Below, piece after piece: positions 43,670 to 52,736 of a stretch of DNA of 64,000 bases. How positions within the stretch are numbered: the stretch's first letter is position 1; each line of letters starts with the position of its first letter. The position numbers were made by a program, and so were the translations under genes. The notes beneath the pieces are model-generated. The model was not told the origin of the DNA and made no database searches. It saw nothing but the letters and a program-made list of their open reading frames with translations. The DNA is taken from NCBI RefSeq assembly GCF_014196625.1, contig NZ_JACIDZ010000014.1:107413-171412 (forward strand), given 5' to 3'. The stretch comes from Martelella radicis (GTDB taxonomy: Bacteria > Pseudomonadota > Alphaproteobacteria > Rhizobiales > Rhizobiaceae).

Positions 43670-45352
43670 TCATTTCCTCTCGATTTTTCCGAAGAATGCG
43701 CTGGTGCCTTCCAATGAGATGACGCCATCTGACACGCTGTTCCTGAAACTTGGCACCTCAAGTGCGCTGAACGTGCTCACATCGAAGGGCGGCTTATATC
43801 GCGCCGGCCAGCGCCCCAGATTGAAGACACAGAGGACCTCCTCGTCTGCATACATACGGCGGAAAGCCAGGATCGGCTCGCCGCCAACGCTGGCCGGGAG
43901 CAGTTCGATATCCCCTTTGATCATCGCCGGATGAGCACGCCGGAAAGCGAGAAAAGCCCTGTAATGCGACAAGACGGAGGTCGGATCGGCTTCCTGACGG
44001 TTCACAGCCAGCGGCAGATGGTTGCTATCCACCGGCAACCAGGGGCGGGCTGGCGAAAAACCGGCATGATCCGCTTTGCTGTCCCAGGGCATTGGGGTAC
44101 GGCAACCGTCACGACCCTTGAACTCGGGCCACAGCCGAATGCCGTAGGGATCGACGAGATCCTCGTAGGCCAGTTCGGCCTCGGCCAGCCCGAGCTCTTC
44201 ACCTTCATAACAACAGACCGATCCGCGAAGCGAAAGCAGGAGCGAACCCATAAGCTTGGCAAGCTGGCCGTCATCATCGGCATGTTCATGCCACCGGCTG
44301 ACGTGTCGCGAAACATCGTGATTGGAGAAAGCCCAGCATGGCCAGCTGCCGGCTGCCTTTTCCTCAAAGCGGGCAATTCGCTTTCGGAAAATGTCAGCAT
44401 CGTACTCGTCACCCAGAAAGTCGAAGGTGTAAGCCATGTTGAGCTTGTCGTTGTTCGACGTGTATTCGGCCATCAGGTCAAGCGACTGAGGACCATAGCC
44501 GATCTCGCCGACGCTTGCAGAGCCCGGATATTCGTTCAGCAAAGCCCGGAAACGGCGCAAGAAATCCACTGTTTCGGGGCGATTCTTGTCAAACAGATGG
44601 TTCTGGTAGTGATACGGCTCGATCTCTTTGGACTTCTCGACAAAGTCTGCCGGCGGATTGGAACGAAGGCGTGCGTCGTGACAGTAAAAGTTCGTCGTAT
44701 CGAGCCGGAAACCATCGACGCCGCGTTCCAGCCAGAAGCGTACCGTATCCAGAATAGCGTCCTGCGCTTCCGGATTGAGCAAATTAACATCCGGTTGTTC
44801 AGCCAGGAAGTTATGAAGGTAGTATTGTCGACGCGTGCTGTCCCATTGCCAGGATGAACCGCCAAAGACCGAAAGCCAGTTATTCGGGGGTGAGCCGTCA
44901 GGCTGCATGTCAGCCCAGACGAACCAGTCCGCCTTTGGGTTGGTTCGGCTTGACCGGCTTTCGATGAACCACGGATGCTGGCTCGAAGCGTGGCTTAGAA
45001 CCTGGTCAATCATGACCCGAAGACCGAGACGATGCGCCTCGGCAATCAAGGCATCAAAATCGTCAAGAGAGCCAAACATCGGGTCGACATCGCAATAATC
45101 CGAAATGTCATATCCGAAGTCCTTTTGTGGCGAGGCGAAAAAGGGCGAAAGCCAGATCGCGTCAACGCCAAGCGTCGCAACATAGCCCAGCCGGGCGGTT
45201 ATTCCGGCGAGGTCCCCAATGCCGTCGCCATTGCTATCCTGAAAAGACCGGGGATAGATCTGATAGATGACGGCGCCGCGCCACCAGTTTTCATCGCTGG
45301 AGATAGAGGCGAAGCCATTCTTCATATCTTTGGAAGGCATAATAAAAGTCAT
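43670..45352 (-). CDS. GH13 alpha-glucosidase (AglA/oligo-1,6-glucosidase type)
   Basis: A 560-residue cytoplasmic alpha-amylase-family enzyme with no signal peptide. Conserved regions include AVIYQIYPRSFQDSNGDGIG near 27-46, the nucleophile Asp218 in GFRLDTTNFY, acid/base Glu283 in VGEIGYG and the third acid Asp346 in FSNHDVSRH. QVLSHASSQHPWF near 117-129 is region I. It hydrolyses imported alpha-glucosides such as maltose, sucrose, trehalulose or isomaltose. The ATG at 45352 overlaps the permease stop (ATGA). Its position between permease and ATPase is the agl arrangement. Confidence 0.93.
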   Translation of the reverse strand: MTFIMPSKDMKNGFASISSDENWWRGAVIYQIYPRSFQDSNGDGIGDLAGITARLGYVATLGVDAIWLSPFFASPQKDFGYDISDYCDVDPMFGSLDDFDALIAEAHRLGLRVMIDQVLSHASSQHPWFIESRSSRTNPKADWFVWADMQPDGSPPNNWLSVFGGSSWQWDSTRRQYYLHNFLAEQPDVNLLNPEAQDAILDTVRFWLERGVDGFRLDTTNFYCHDARLRSNPPADFVEKSKEIEPYHYQNHLFDKNRPETVDFLRRFRALLNEYPGSASVGEIGYGPQSLDLMAEYTSNNDKLNMAYTFDFLGDEYDADIFRKRIARFEEKAAGSWPCWAFSNHDVSRHVSRWHEHADDDGQLAKLMGSLLLSLRGSVCCYEGEELGLAEAELAYEDLVDPYGIRLWPEFKGRDGCRTPMPWDSKADHAGFSPARPWLPVDSNHLPLAVNRQEADPTSVLSHYRAFLAFRRAHPAMIKGDIELLPASVGGEPILAFRRMYADEEVLCVFNLGRWPARYKPPFDVSTFSALEVPSFRNSVSDGVISLEGTSAFFGKIERK

Positions 45353-46176
45353 CCTTTGACACCTCCGGCAGTCAGACCAGAGATGATCTTTCGTTGGAAA
45401 ATGAGAACCAGCCCGATCAGCGGAACCGTGACAATCACCGAGGCGGCCATGATGTTGCCCCACGGAACCTCGAACTCGGTGGCGCCGGACAGGAGCGCGA
45501 TTGCCACCGGAACGGTTCTGAGGTCATCGTTGGAAATAAAAGTGAGCGCGAACAGGAACTCGTTCCACGCGTGAATGAAGGCAAGCAGCCCGGTCGTGAC
45601 CAGTGCCGGCCACATCAGCGGCAGGAACACTCGCGTCACGATCGTCCACGGAGAAGCGCCGTCAACGATCGCCGCTTCCTCGATTTCGACGGGCAGGTCG
45701 CGCATGAATGTGGTCAGGACCCAAACCGTAAACGGCAGGGTAAAGATCATATAGGCAAGGACGAGCGACCAGAGTGAATTATAAAGGCCGATCGCGCGAA
45801 TGACTTCAAACAGCCCCGCCAGCACTGCGATTTGCGGGAACATCGATACCGACAGGATCGTCAGAAGCAGCAATCCGCGGCCCCGGAACTGAATGCGGGC
45901 CAACGCATATGCCGCAGTGACTGCCAAAAGAAGCGAAATCAGAACGACGACCGTGGCTACGAAGACGGAATTCAGGATGTTTCTCGGAAAGGTCCCGTTG
46001 CCAAGAACAGCCATGTAGTTGGAGAGATTGAAATCAACCGGCAGATAGTTCACCCGGAACAGGGCCGTGCCGGACTTCATCGATGTCAGGGCGGCGTAGT
46101 AAAAAGGGAAAACCGACTGCAGCACAATGAATGCGACCAGAGCATAGAATGCAACTTGCTTGATCAGGCGCGGCAT
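45349..46176 (-). CDS. Sugar ABC transporter permease (MalG/ThuG type)
   Basis: A 275-residue permease with six membrane segments and the MalG-type EAA loop VEIEEAAIVDGASPWTIVTR near 183-202 followed by VFLPLMWPALVTTGLLAFI. Its length is that of ThuG or MalG and shorter than AglG of Sinorhizobium as I recall it (about 380). It starts 1 nt after the stop of the companion permease and overlaps the glucosidase gene. Confidence 0.93.
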   Translation of the reverse strand: MPRLIKQVAFYALVAFIVLQSVFPFYYAALTSMKSGTALFRVNYLPVDFNLSNYMAVLGNGTFPRNILNSVFVATVVVLISLLLAVTAAYALARIQFRGRGLLLLTILSVSMFPQIAVLAGLFEVIRAIGLYNSLWSLVLAYMIFTLPFTVWVLTTFMRDLPVEIEEAAIVDGASPWTIVTRVFLPLMWPALVTTGLLAFIHAWNEFLFALTFISNDDLRTVPVAIALLSGATEFEVPWGNIMAASVIVTVPLIGLVLIFQRKIISGLTAGGVKG

Positions 46177-46177
46177 A

Positions 46178-47113
46178 TCAGGCTCCTTTCCCGATATTGA
46201 TCCGTCCGATACGGATGTAAGCGATGGTAATCAGCGCAACGACGAGAAACAGCAGTGTCGATGCGGCCGAGCCGTAGGCGAACTTGTCGAAAGCGAACAG
46301 GTTCTGCTGGGCAAACACCGACATGGTTTGCGTCTGCTCGTTGTTCGGCGTGAGGATGTAGATCAGATCGAAAATACGAAGCGCATCGAGCAGACGGAAA
46401 ATGACGGCGACCATCAATGCGGGCCGGACCAGCGGCAGCGTAATGCGCCAGAAAACCTTGAGCGGCGAAACGCCATCAATATAGGCGGCTTCATAAATGT
46501 CGCCCGGAATCATCTGCAATCCGGCCAGAACAAGCAGAGCCATGAAAGGCGTTGTTTTCCAGATATCAACGATCAGCACCGCAATCATGGCCGTGTCGGG
46601 AGAGGCCGTCCAGGCGATGGGCGTCGATATAAGGTGAAGGTTGAGCAGTACATCATTGATGATGCCGAACTGGTCGTTCAGCATCCAGCCCCACATCTTG
46701 GCTGAAACCACCGTGGGGATTGCCCAGGGGATAAGCACCGCCGCACGCACCACGCCCCGCCCGGCGAATTTGCGGTTCAGGACAAGCGCGATAACAGTCC
46801 CGAAAACGGTTTCGAATGCGACGGACACGAAAGCAAAGCGCAGCGTGTTCCAGACCGCTTGCCACCACGCAGCATCGGCCAACAATCCGAAGGTGAGCGT
46901 TCGTCCGTTGGGCAGCGTTATGGATGAAAGATAGTTTGAAAAACCGACAAACTCTGCGGCAGCGAGGTTGCTGAGCGAAGCGTCCGTAAAACTGTAGTAG
47001 ATGGTCAGGAGAAGGGGCCACCCTGCCACGAATGCCAGGATGATCAACATCGGGGTCACAAAAAGTATCGCCCAGCGTCTTCGGCTGGCTGAGAGCTGCA
47101 GCTTCTGATTCAT
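46178..47113 (-). CDS. Sugar ABC transporter permease (MalF/ThuF type)
   Basis: A 311-residue permease with a cytoplasmic N terminus and six membrane segments. The EAA loop DIYEAAYIDGVSPLKVFWRI near 233-252 is followed by TLPLVRPALMVAVIFRLLD. It pairs with the MalG-type permease to form the channel. A stem-loop separates it from the binding-protein gene upstream. Confidence 0.93.
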   Translation of the reverse strand: MNQKLQLSASRRRWAILFVTPMLIILAFVAGWPLLLTIYYSFTDASLSNLAAAEFVGFSNYLSSITLPNGRTLTFGLLADAAWWQAVWNTLRFAFVSVAFETVFGTVIALVLNRKFAGRGVVRAAVLIPWAIPTVVSAKMWGWMLNDQFGIINDVLLNLHLISTPIAWTASPDTAMIAVLIVDIWKTTPFMALLVLAGLQMIPGDIYEAAYIDGVSPLKVFWRITLPLVRPALMVAVIFRLLDALRIFDLIYILTPNNEQTQTMSVFAQQNLFAFDKFAYGSAASTLLFLVVALITIAYIRIGRINIGKGA

Positions 47114-47163
47114 GGCACGCCGCCAATCCCGTCTGATTTTTTCAATGTATATGGAGAAGGAGG

Positions 47164-47189
47164 GCGCGGCGGCGGCTTGACCGCCGCGC
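47164..47189 (-). other. Intergenic stem-loop after the sugar-binding protein gene
   Basis: GCGCGGCGG (47164-47172) and CCGCCGCGC (47181-47189) form a perfect 9-bp GC-rich stem with an 8-nt loop between the binding-protein gene and the first permease gene. Lacking a T run, it probably protects the 3' end of the upstream mRNA, raising binding-protein levels. Confidence 0.5.
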
Positions 47190-47199
47190 TGATGGCCGA

Positions 47200-48474
47200 T
47201 TACCAGCCGTTGCCGCGAAGCTGATAGAGCTTCAGTTCAAGCTCTTCCAGATTGTCCTGAGCAGAACCATTGCCTGAAAGCGTATTGTAGGCGGCAGTCC
47301 AGAACAGCGACGAAACTTCGTTGTATTTCGACTTTGTCACGTTCGATGGTCTGGAAACGGCGGTCTCAAGCGAATCTTCCCAACGCAAAGCGAAGGGTTG
47401 CTTGGCCTGCACTTCCGGGTCCTCATACAATGCGACGGCGGTCGGCGCGTTCGAGTTATACATCACGCGATATTTCTGCGCTTCGGGCGAAGTCAGGTAT
47501 TTCACCAGTTCAACCGCCGCGTCCGGGTGCTCCGAATATTTGGAAACCGCGAGGTTGAAGCCGCCAAGGGTCGCGGCGGACTCGCCGTTTTCGCCGGCGG
47601 GAAGCGGCGCAACATCAAATTTGCCCTTAATGGCCGAATCGTCCTGCTCACCCAGAGCGTAGGCATATGGCCAGTTGCGCATGAAGACAGCATTTCCAAG
47701 TTGCCAGATGCCGCGCGTATCCTCCTCCTTGTAGGAAAGAGTTCCTGGCGGAGAGATAGTGCCGATCCATGATTTCGCGCGCTCGAGCGCTGCTGCGGCA
47801 TTTGGGTTGTTGACGCTGATTTCCCCATCAGCCTCGACGATATTGCCGCCGCCGCTGGAGACAAGCCATTCCAGCCCGTCGCATGTCAGTCCTTCATAGG
47901 GCGCCCCCTGAAACAGAAAGCCCCACATGCTGGCGTTGCCGTCCGCTCTTTCAGCGTCCATGATTTCCCGAGCAGTCGTGGTCATTTCATCCCAGGTCTT
48001 TGGGACATCCTTGCCGTATTTCTCTAGCAGGTCCGTCCTGTAATAAAGTCCGGGGATAGTTGCATACCAGGGCAAGGCGACGAGCTTGCCATCGACGGTC
48101 TGGGAGCGGATGATCGACGGGAAATACTCATCGATGACATCTTCGGTATAGGGCGTCAGATCAATGAACTGATCGGCAAGTTGCGGCGCCCAAACCACAT
48201 CGGTGCGATAGACGTCGATGTCGGGGTTCCCAGCCGCAAGCCAAAGCCGGTACTGAGAGAATTGATCGCTTGAGGAGGGCGGCAGAGAAACCACCTTGAC
48301 CGTATGTCCGGTCTTGTCCTCGAAAGATTTCAATTGCTCCTGAAGAAGCCCGAGATCGTTCCCGACAAGCCCGGTCACAATCGATATTTCATCGGCACGG
48401 GCTGCGGTCGAGGCGAGCAGCGACAAGGCGAGTGCCGCACCGCTTATGGTGCAACCGGCCAATAGAGATTTCAT
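47200..48474 (-). CDS. Sugar ABC transporter substrate-binding protein (ThuE-like)
   Basis: A 424-residue secreted protein. The signal peptide (SGAALALSLLASTAARA, cleavage near residue 27) is followed by the mature domain EISIVTGLVGNDLGLLQEQL. The region QYRLWLAAGNPDIDVYRTDV near 73-92 closely resembles the trehalose/maltose-binding ThuE of rhizobia. It belongs to the large MalE-type family and delivers the sugar to the two permeases. It is the first gene of the operon and is divergent from a LacI regulator, with two operator-like palindromes between. Confidence 0.92.
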   Translation of the reverse strand: MKSLLAGCTISGAALALSLLASTAARADEISIVTGLVGNDLGLLQEQLKSFEDKTGHTVKVVSLPPSSSDQFSQYRLWLAAGNPDIDVYRTDVVWAPQLADQFIDLTPYTEDVIDEYFPSIIRSQTVDGKLVALPWYATIPGLYYRTDLLEKYGKDVPKTWDEMTTTAREIMDAERADGNASMWGFLFQGAPYEGLTCDGLEWLVSSGGGNIVEADGEISVNNPNAAAALERAKSWIGTISPPGTLSYKEEDTRGIWQLGNAVFMRNWPYAYALGEQDDSAIKGKFDVAPLPAGENGESAATLGGFNLAVSKYSEHPDAAVELVKYLTSPEAQKYRVMYNSNAPTAVALYEDPEVQAKQPFALRWEDSLETAVSRPSNVTKSKYNEVSSLFWTAAYNTLSGNGSAQDNLEELELKLYQLRGNGW

Positions 48475-48574
48475 GGTTTTCGTCCTCCCAAGGTTCTAGA
48501 TCCTGATTCCTCAAACACGGGAGATTGCAGCGACGGCGAAGCCCGACTGCAGCCTACAGGACCCAAATTGACTA

Positions 48575-48590
48575 TCCAATTCGTATTGGA
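48575..48590. promoter_or_regulatory. LacI-type operator 1 (alpha-glucoside operon)
   Basis: TCCAATTCGTATTGGA is an inverted repeat centred on CG. Its core CCAATTCGTATTGG and that of operator 2 fit one consensus, CCAAWTCGWATTGG. It lies 101 nt before the binding-protein start, near its probable promoter. Confidence 0.7.
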
Positions 48591-48692
48591 CGAGTCGTAA
48601 CCTAATCCCTATTCATCAGTTGTCAAACACATTTTTTTGACGTTTTAATTGGAAATATGACCCTTTTTGCTATATGTTTGATATAATTATGT

Positions 48693-48710
48693 TTCCAAAT
48701 CGAATTGGAA
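48693..48710. promoter_or_regulatory. LacI-type operator 2 (regulator gene promoter)
   Basis: TTCCAAATCGAATTGGAA is an almost perfect palindrome centred on CG, 50 nt upstream of the lacI-type gene. It shares the consensus of operator 1; the two centres are 119 bp apart, a spacing that would allow looping by a tetramer. Confidence 0.7.
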
Positions 48711-48760
48711 TTTAACCAGCTCGCCATTTTCGCGAGCCTCTACACCAAGTGCCTTTTGAC

Positions 48761-49774
48761 ATGAACCAGAAAGAACTCGCGACATTTCTCAATCTCTCCC
48801 AGACCACTGTTAGCCGCGCGCTTGCCGGCTATGCCGACGTGAGCGAAGAAACGAAGCGGCTCGTTCTTAAGACGGCCCTGGAACATGGTTATCGCCCGAA
48901 TTCGTCAGCACGCCGGCTTGTCACCGGAAAGGCGGGCTCTATCGGCGTGGTCTTTCCGATGGAGAGAAATTTGATCGTCGATCCGCACTTTCTCGAGGTG
49001 CTCGCGGGATTGAGCGAAGCGCTGGGTGAAGTGGGAACCGACATTCTGCTGACGCCCACAATTGCGGCTCGCGAAATCGACACCTATGACCGTTTGGCTC
49101 GTGAAGGCGCCGTCGACGGCATCATCATCGTCGGCACAAAGGTCGAAGACGAGCGGGTCGAACACCTTGCCAAGCTTGACTTCCCGTTTGTCACGCATGG
49201 CCGGACGAAGCGCGGAAGCGAGCACGCTTATCTTGATATAGACAATGAAGGCGGATTTCGGCGGGCAACAGAACTTCTGCTTGACCTTGGCCACGAAAAG
49301 ATCGGGCTGATCAACGGACAGCCCGACCGAAATTATGCAGATGACCGGCTTGTTGGCTACCGGAAGGCCTTGGAGGGCCGCCATCTGAATTTCGAGCCAT
49401 CTCTTGTGGTTGCTGCGCCGATGACGGTGGAAAAAGGATATCAGGCTGCGCGTGCGTTTTTGTCCCAAACCGTGAAACCCACGGCAATTGTCTGTGGCTC
49501 AACCGTTGTTGCCATAGGGGTCATGCAGGCTTTGCGGGAGAACGGGCTCGATATCGGAAAAGATATCTCGATCGTTGCACATGATGATGGCCTATCCACC
49601 GTTCGCGCGGATCTGTCGAGCCTTCCGCTGACGACGACATTCTCTCCCGTTCAAGCCGCCGGCAAGCGCATCGCCCAAATGCTGCTTGACCGCATTGGAG
49701 GTGAGGCCGTGACGGCACTTCAGGAAATATGGCCCGTCGACCTGATTGTCAGAACATCCACCGGCAAGGTTTGA
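48761..49774 (+). CDS. LacI-family repressor of the alpha-glucoside operon (AglR-like)
   Basis: A 337-residue regulator. The LacI helix-turn-helix is MNQKELATFLNLSQTTVSRA (1-20) with the hinge helix YRPNSSARRLV near 44-54. The effector domain follows from about 60 (GSIGVVFPMERN) with the usual VAHDDG region near 272. The ATG at 48761 gives the standard LacI N terminus; a GTG four codons upstream is possible. Divergence from the sugar operon and the two matching palindromes indicate that it represses both directions and is released by an imported sugar. Confidence 0.93.
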   Translation: MNQKELATFLNLSQTTVSRALAGYADVSEETKRLVLKTALEHGYRPNSSARRLVTGKAGSIGVVFPMERNLIVDPHFLEVLAGLSEALGEVGTDILLTPTIAAREIDTYDRLAREGAVDGIIIVGTKVEDERVEHLAKLDFPFVTHGRTKRGSEHAYLDIDNEGGFRRATELLLDLGHEKIGLINGQPDRNYADDRLVGYRKALEGRHLNFEPSLVVAAPMTVEKGYQAARAFLSQTVKPTAIVCGSTVVAIGVMQALRENGLDIGKDISIVAHDDGLSTVRADLSSLPLTTTFSPVQAAGKRIAQMLLDRIGGEAVTALQEIWPVDLIVRTSTGKV

Positions 49775-50135
49775 CGACCTGCGATCACCACTATCCCCGC
49801 AAGCCCTTCACCCAGAAATCCGTATCATCAGGACGCCAGAGCATAAAATGAGTGCTTAGTCGCCTCCGAGCGGGTTTCCCACTTATACACGATGGAGGCG
49901 AACAGCTTCTTTTCATGGGCCACCCGCGCATGATCCGCGAGTCATACCGAAGCCGCGTGACATGTTCGACCCTTGTCGGCATGTCGATGACTGCGCATAA
50001 GCACTCGACAGCAGTAAGCGTTGGTCCCTTGCGGTTTCCACTTCGCCATCGCACCGCTTTTCCAACGCTTTGAAAAGATCGTACCGCGCTGTAAGAGAGA
50101 CCTCCCGTCAGCCAAACGCAATAGAGGCTTCGCGT
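49775..50135. other. Gene-poor junction between the two sugar loci
   Basis: About 360 bp with no supported gene. Short minus-strand frames (for example 50054-49791) show no family I recognise. Since the ATPase gene that ends at its right edge has an unusual C-terminal tail, this may be a rearrangement scar. Confidence 0.4.
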
Positions 50136-51269
50136 TCAAGCTGACCGAAATCCATCCACGCCGCCCAGCACTTTCGGACGGTTGTTCCTGGAAAACGCCG
50201 TACCTCTATCATCAAAGAGATGCAAAGCGTCCGGCTGAAAGGTAACAGGGTATGCGCCCCCGCGGCTCCAGAACGTATCACCGCTTGCTTTCACCATCAG
50301 CGACTGCCCCCCTGCCCCCTGCAACTGCAGCATGGCATGATCGCCAATATTCTCGGCAACCTCGATAGCGCAGGCGAAACCACCAGCATCGCCAGCGGGG
50401 TCGATATGTTCCGGGCGGATGCCGATCGTCACCGTGTCGCCACTGCGCGTATCAGAAGCAGGGCGAACCGGCACGGAAACCCGGGCAAATCCGGGAACCT
50501 CCACAATAATCGCGTCGGCTTCCACGGCGGCGATGGTCCCTTCGAGAAAGTTCATCTTCGGCGAACCTATGAAGCCCGCAACGAACAGGTTTTGTGGCAA
50601 GTGATAGAGCTCCAGCGGGGTGCCCACCTGCTGCACATCGCCATGGTCAAGCACCACGATCCGGTCGGCAAGCGTCATCGCCTCGATCTGGTCGTGGGTC
50701 ACATAGGCCATGGTGGTGCCAAGGTCGTCATGCAGTTTCGATAGCTCGAGTCGCATGTGGACGCGCAGCGCCGCGTCAAGGTTCGACAGCGGTTCGTCGA
50801 AGAGAAACACCTGCGGGTCGCGGACGATCGCCCGGCCAATGGCGACGCGCTGGCGCTGGCCGCCCGAAAGCTGGCTGGGACGCCGCTCCAGCAGATGCTC
50901 GATGTGCAGAATGCCGGCTGCCGCGCGCACCTTGCGGTCGATCTCGTCCTTCGGGCGCTTGGCGAGCTTCAGGCCGAAAGACATGTTTTCGTAGACGGTC
51001 TTGTGCGGATAGAGCGCGTAGGACTGGAAGACCATGGCAATGCCGCGCGCCTTGGCGGGAATATCATTGCAGCGCTTCTCCCCGATCATCAGATCGCCGC
51101 CGCTGACCTCCTCCAGGCCCGCGATCATGCGCAGCAGCGTGGATTTGCCGCAGCCCGACGGGCCGACAAAAACGATGAACTCGCCATCGCGCACCTCGAG
51201 ATCAATGCCCTTGATGACTTCCAGCGCACCGTAGGACTTGCTCAGATTTTTTAGGGTAAAGCCGGCCAT
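50136..51269 (-). CDS. Sugar ABC transporter ATP-binding protein (UgpC/MalK type)
   Basis: A 377-residue CUT1-class ATPase. Walker A GPSGCGKST is near 37-45, the signature LSGGQRQR is near 134-141 and Walker B FLFDEPLSNLD is near 154-164; a TOBE-type domain starts near 240. The start at 51269 has a perfect AGGAGG seven to eight nt upstream. The last 20 or so residues (SRNNRPKVLGGVDGFRSA) have no counterpart in the first ATPase of the window, which ends normally; the stop may have moved by rearrangement. It is the last gene of the transcript SBP-permease-permease-sulfatase-ATPase. Confidence 0.92.
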   Translation of the reverse strand: MAGFTLKNLSKSYGALEVIKGIDLEVRDGEFIVFVGPSGCGKSTLLRMIAGLEEVSGGDLMIGEKRCNDIPAKARGIAMVFQSYALYPHKTVYENMSFGLKLAKRPKDEIDRKVRAAAGILHIEHLLERRPSQLSGGQRQRVAIGRAIVRDPQVFLFDEPLSNLDAALRVHMRLELSKLHDDLGTTMAYVTHDQIEAMTLADRIVVLDHGDVQQVGTPLELYHLPQNLFVAGFIGSPKMNFLEGTIAAVEADAIIVEVPGFARVSVPVRPASDTRSGDTVTIGIRPEHIDPAGDAGGFACAIEVAENIGDHAMLQLQGAGGQSLMVKASGDTFWSRGGAYPVTFQPDALHLFDDRGTAFSRNNRPKVLGGVDGFRSA

Positions 51270-51298
51270 TGGTTTCCTCCTCGGCTGTTTCGCGTCTT

Positions 51299-52726
51299 TC
51301 AGGGCCGCGCGTCGAAGACAACGCCATTGCCGGTGATGAACTGGTTTGAATAGGGGTAGAAATGCTTCTCGAAAGGCATGCGCGGAGTGGCGGCATAGCG
51401 CGCGGCAAAGCCCTCCGGCCTGAAAAAGGCCTCGGTCGCCGCCCGCAGATCCGCCTTCAGCGCCGCCTCTCCCGGCGCCCGGGAGAGATCGTTCCACTCG
51501 TCGGGATCATCGGCGAGGTTGTAGAGCTCCTCGGCGCCATCCAGGTAGAGGCAGTATTTCCAGTCGCCGCGGCGCAGCATGCAACCGGCATATTCCGGCT
51601 GCTTCAACACGGCACTTTCGCAGAAGAGGTCACGGTCCGGCGCCTCACCTCCGGTAATGACCGGCGCGAGGTCACATCCTTCCAAACCGTCGGGCGGAGT
51701 AATTCCCGCTGCAGCGCAAAGGGTCGGGTAAAGGTCGATCAGTCCGGCAAGCGCATTCGTCCGGCACCCGGCCTCTGCCACGCCGGGCCAGCGGATGATC
51801 AGCGGAACACGCGCGGAATCCTCATAGAAGACGGTCTTCTGCCAGAGCCCCCGCCGCGCCGCCATCTCACCGTGATCGGAGGCGTAGATGACGATCGTAT
51901 CCTCGAAGAGACCGAGATAGTCGATCACATCCAGAAGCCGGCCGACGGCATCGTCGACCCATTCGACACAGCCGTAATAGGAAGCCAGCGCCCGGGCATT
52001 CACCGCGTCATCGCCCCGGTGATGCGCCGTGCCGCTTGCCGCTGCCGCTTTCTGCACAAAGGCGGGCGCATGGGAAAGCCAGTCGGGGTCATAGTCCTGC
52101 AGTTCCACCCTGCCCGCGAAGCGCTCGAAGAAGCGGCGCGGCGGGTTGATGGGAAAATGCGGTTTGTCGAAATGGACGGCCAGAAAGAACGGCGCATCTC
52201 CCGGTCGGCCCGCATGGCCCTGCAGCCATTTGGCCGCCTCGCTGACGCAGATTTCCGTCTGCGTCATGGCAAGGGGAATGCCTGAAGGGCCGGCATCGCC
52301 CAGGATATCGCCAAGACCGGATTCGTTGGCGTGGCGCGCGGGATCCGGCTGGTGGGCCTGGCCGTAGAGATCGCCGTAGGGGCGTTCCTGAAAGCCCTGG
52401 AACTGCTCGCCGTTGAAATGCGTCTTGCCCACAAGCGCGGTGCGGTATCCGGCGTCGCCGAGCGCGCGCGCCAGCGTTGGGCCGTTGGCGGGGAGTATGT
52501 GGCGATTGTCGTAAATGCCGGTGGTGCGGCAGTATTTTCCGGTCAGAAGGCTCGCCCGGCTGGGCACGCAGAGCGGGTTCTGGCAATAGGCATTGTCGAA
52601 ACCCATGCCGCCCGCAGCCAGGCGGTCGAGCGACGGTGTTTCCACCGGCGTGTCCGCACAATCACCCATCGCACGCACGCTGTGCTGGTCGGAAAACAGG
52701 AACAGAATATTAGGCTTCTTTTTCAT
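51299..52726 (-). CDS. Cytoplasmic type I sulfatase (formylglycine-dependent)
   Basis: A 475-residue arylsulfatase-family hydrolase. The formylglycine precursor is Cys53 in CVPSRASLLTGKY, matching C-x-P-S-R. Calcium ligands are Asp13-Gln14 in FSDQHS near the N terminus and Asp284-His285 in YASDHGEM; Lys101 (VGKTHF) and Lys297 complete the site. There is no signal peptide, so it acts in the cytoplasm on an imported, sulfated compound. A formylglycine-generating enzyme must be encoded elsewhere. It lies between permease and ATPase genes, so desulfation is tied to the importer's substrate. Confidence 0.92.
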   Translation of the reverse strand: MKKKPNILFLFSDQHSVRAMGDCADTPVETPSLDRLAAGGMGFDNAYCQNPLCVPSRASLLTGKYCRTTGIYDNRHILPANGPTLARALGDAGYRTALVGKTHFNGEQFQGFQERPYGDLYGQAHQPDPARHANESGLGDILGDAGPSGIPLAMTQTEICVSEAAKWLQGHAGRPGDAPFFLAVHFDKPHFPINPPRRFFERFAGRVELQDYDPDWLSHAPAFVQKAAAASGTAHHRGDDAVNARALASYYGCVEWVDDAVGRLLDVIDYLGLFEDTIVIYASDHGEMAARRGLWQKTVFYEDSARVPLIIRWPGVAEAGCRTNALAGLIDLYPTLCAAAGITPPDGLEGCDLAPVITGGEAPDRDLFCESAVLKQPEYAGCMLRRGDWKYCLYLDGAEELYNLADDPDEWNDLSRAPGEAALKADLRAATEAFFRPEGFAARYAATPRMPFEKHFYPYSNQFITGNGVVFDARP

Positions 52727-52736
52727 GATCTCTTCC

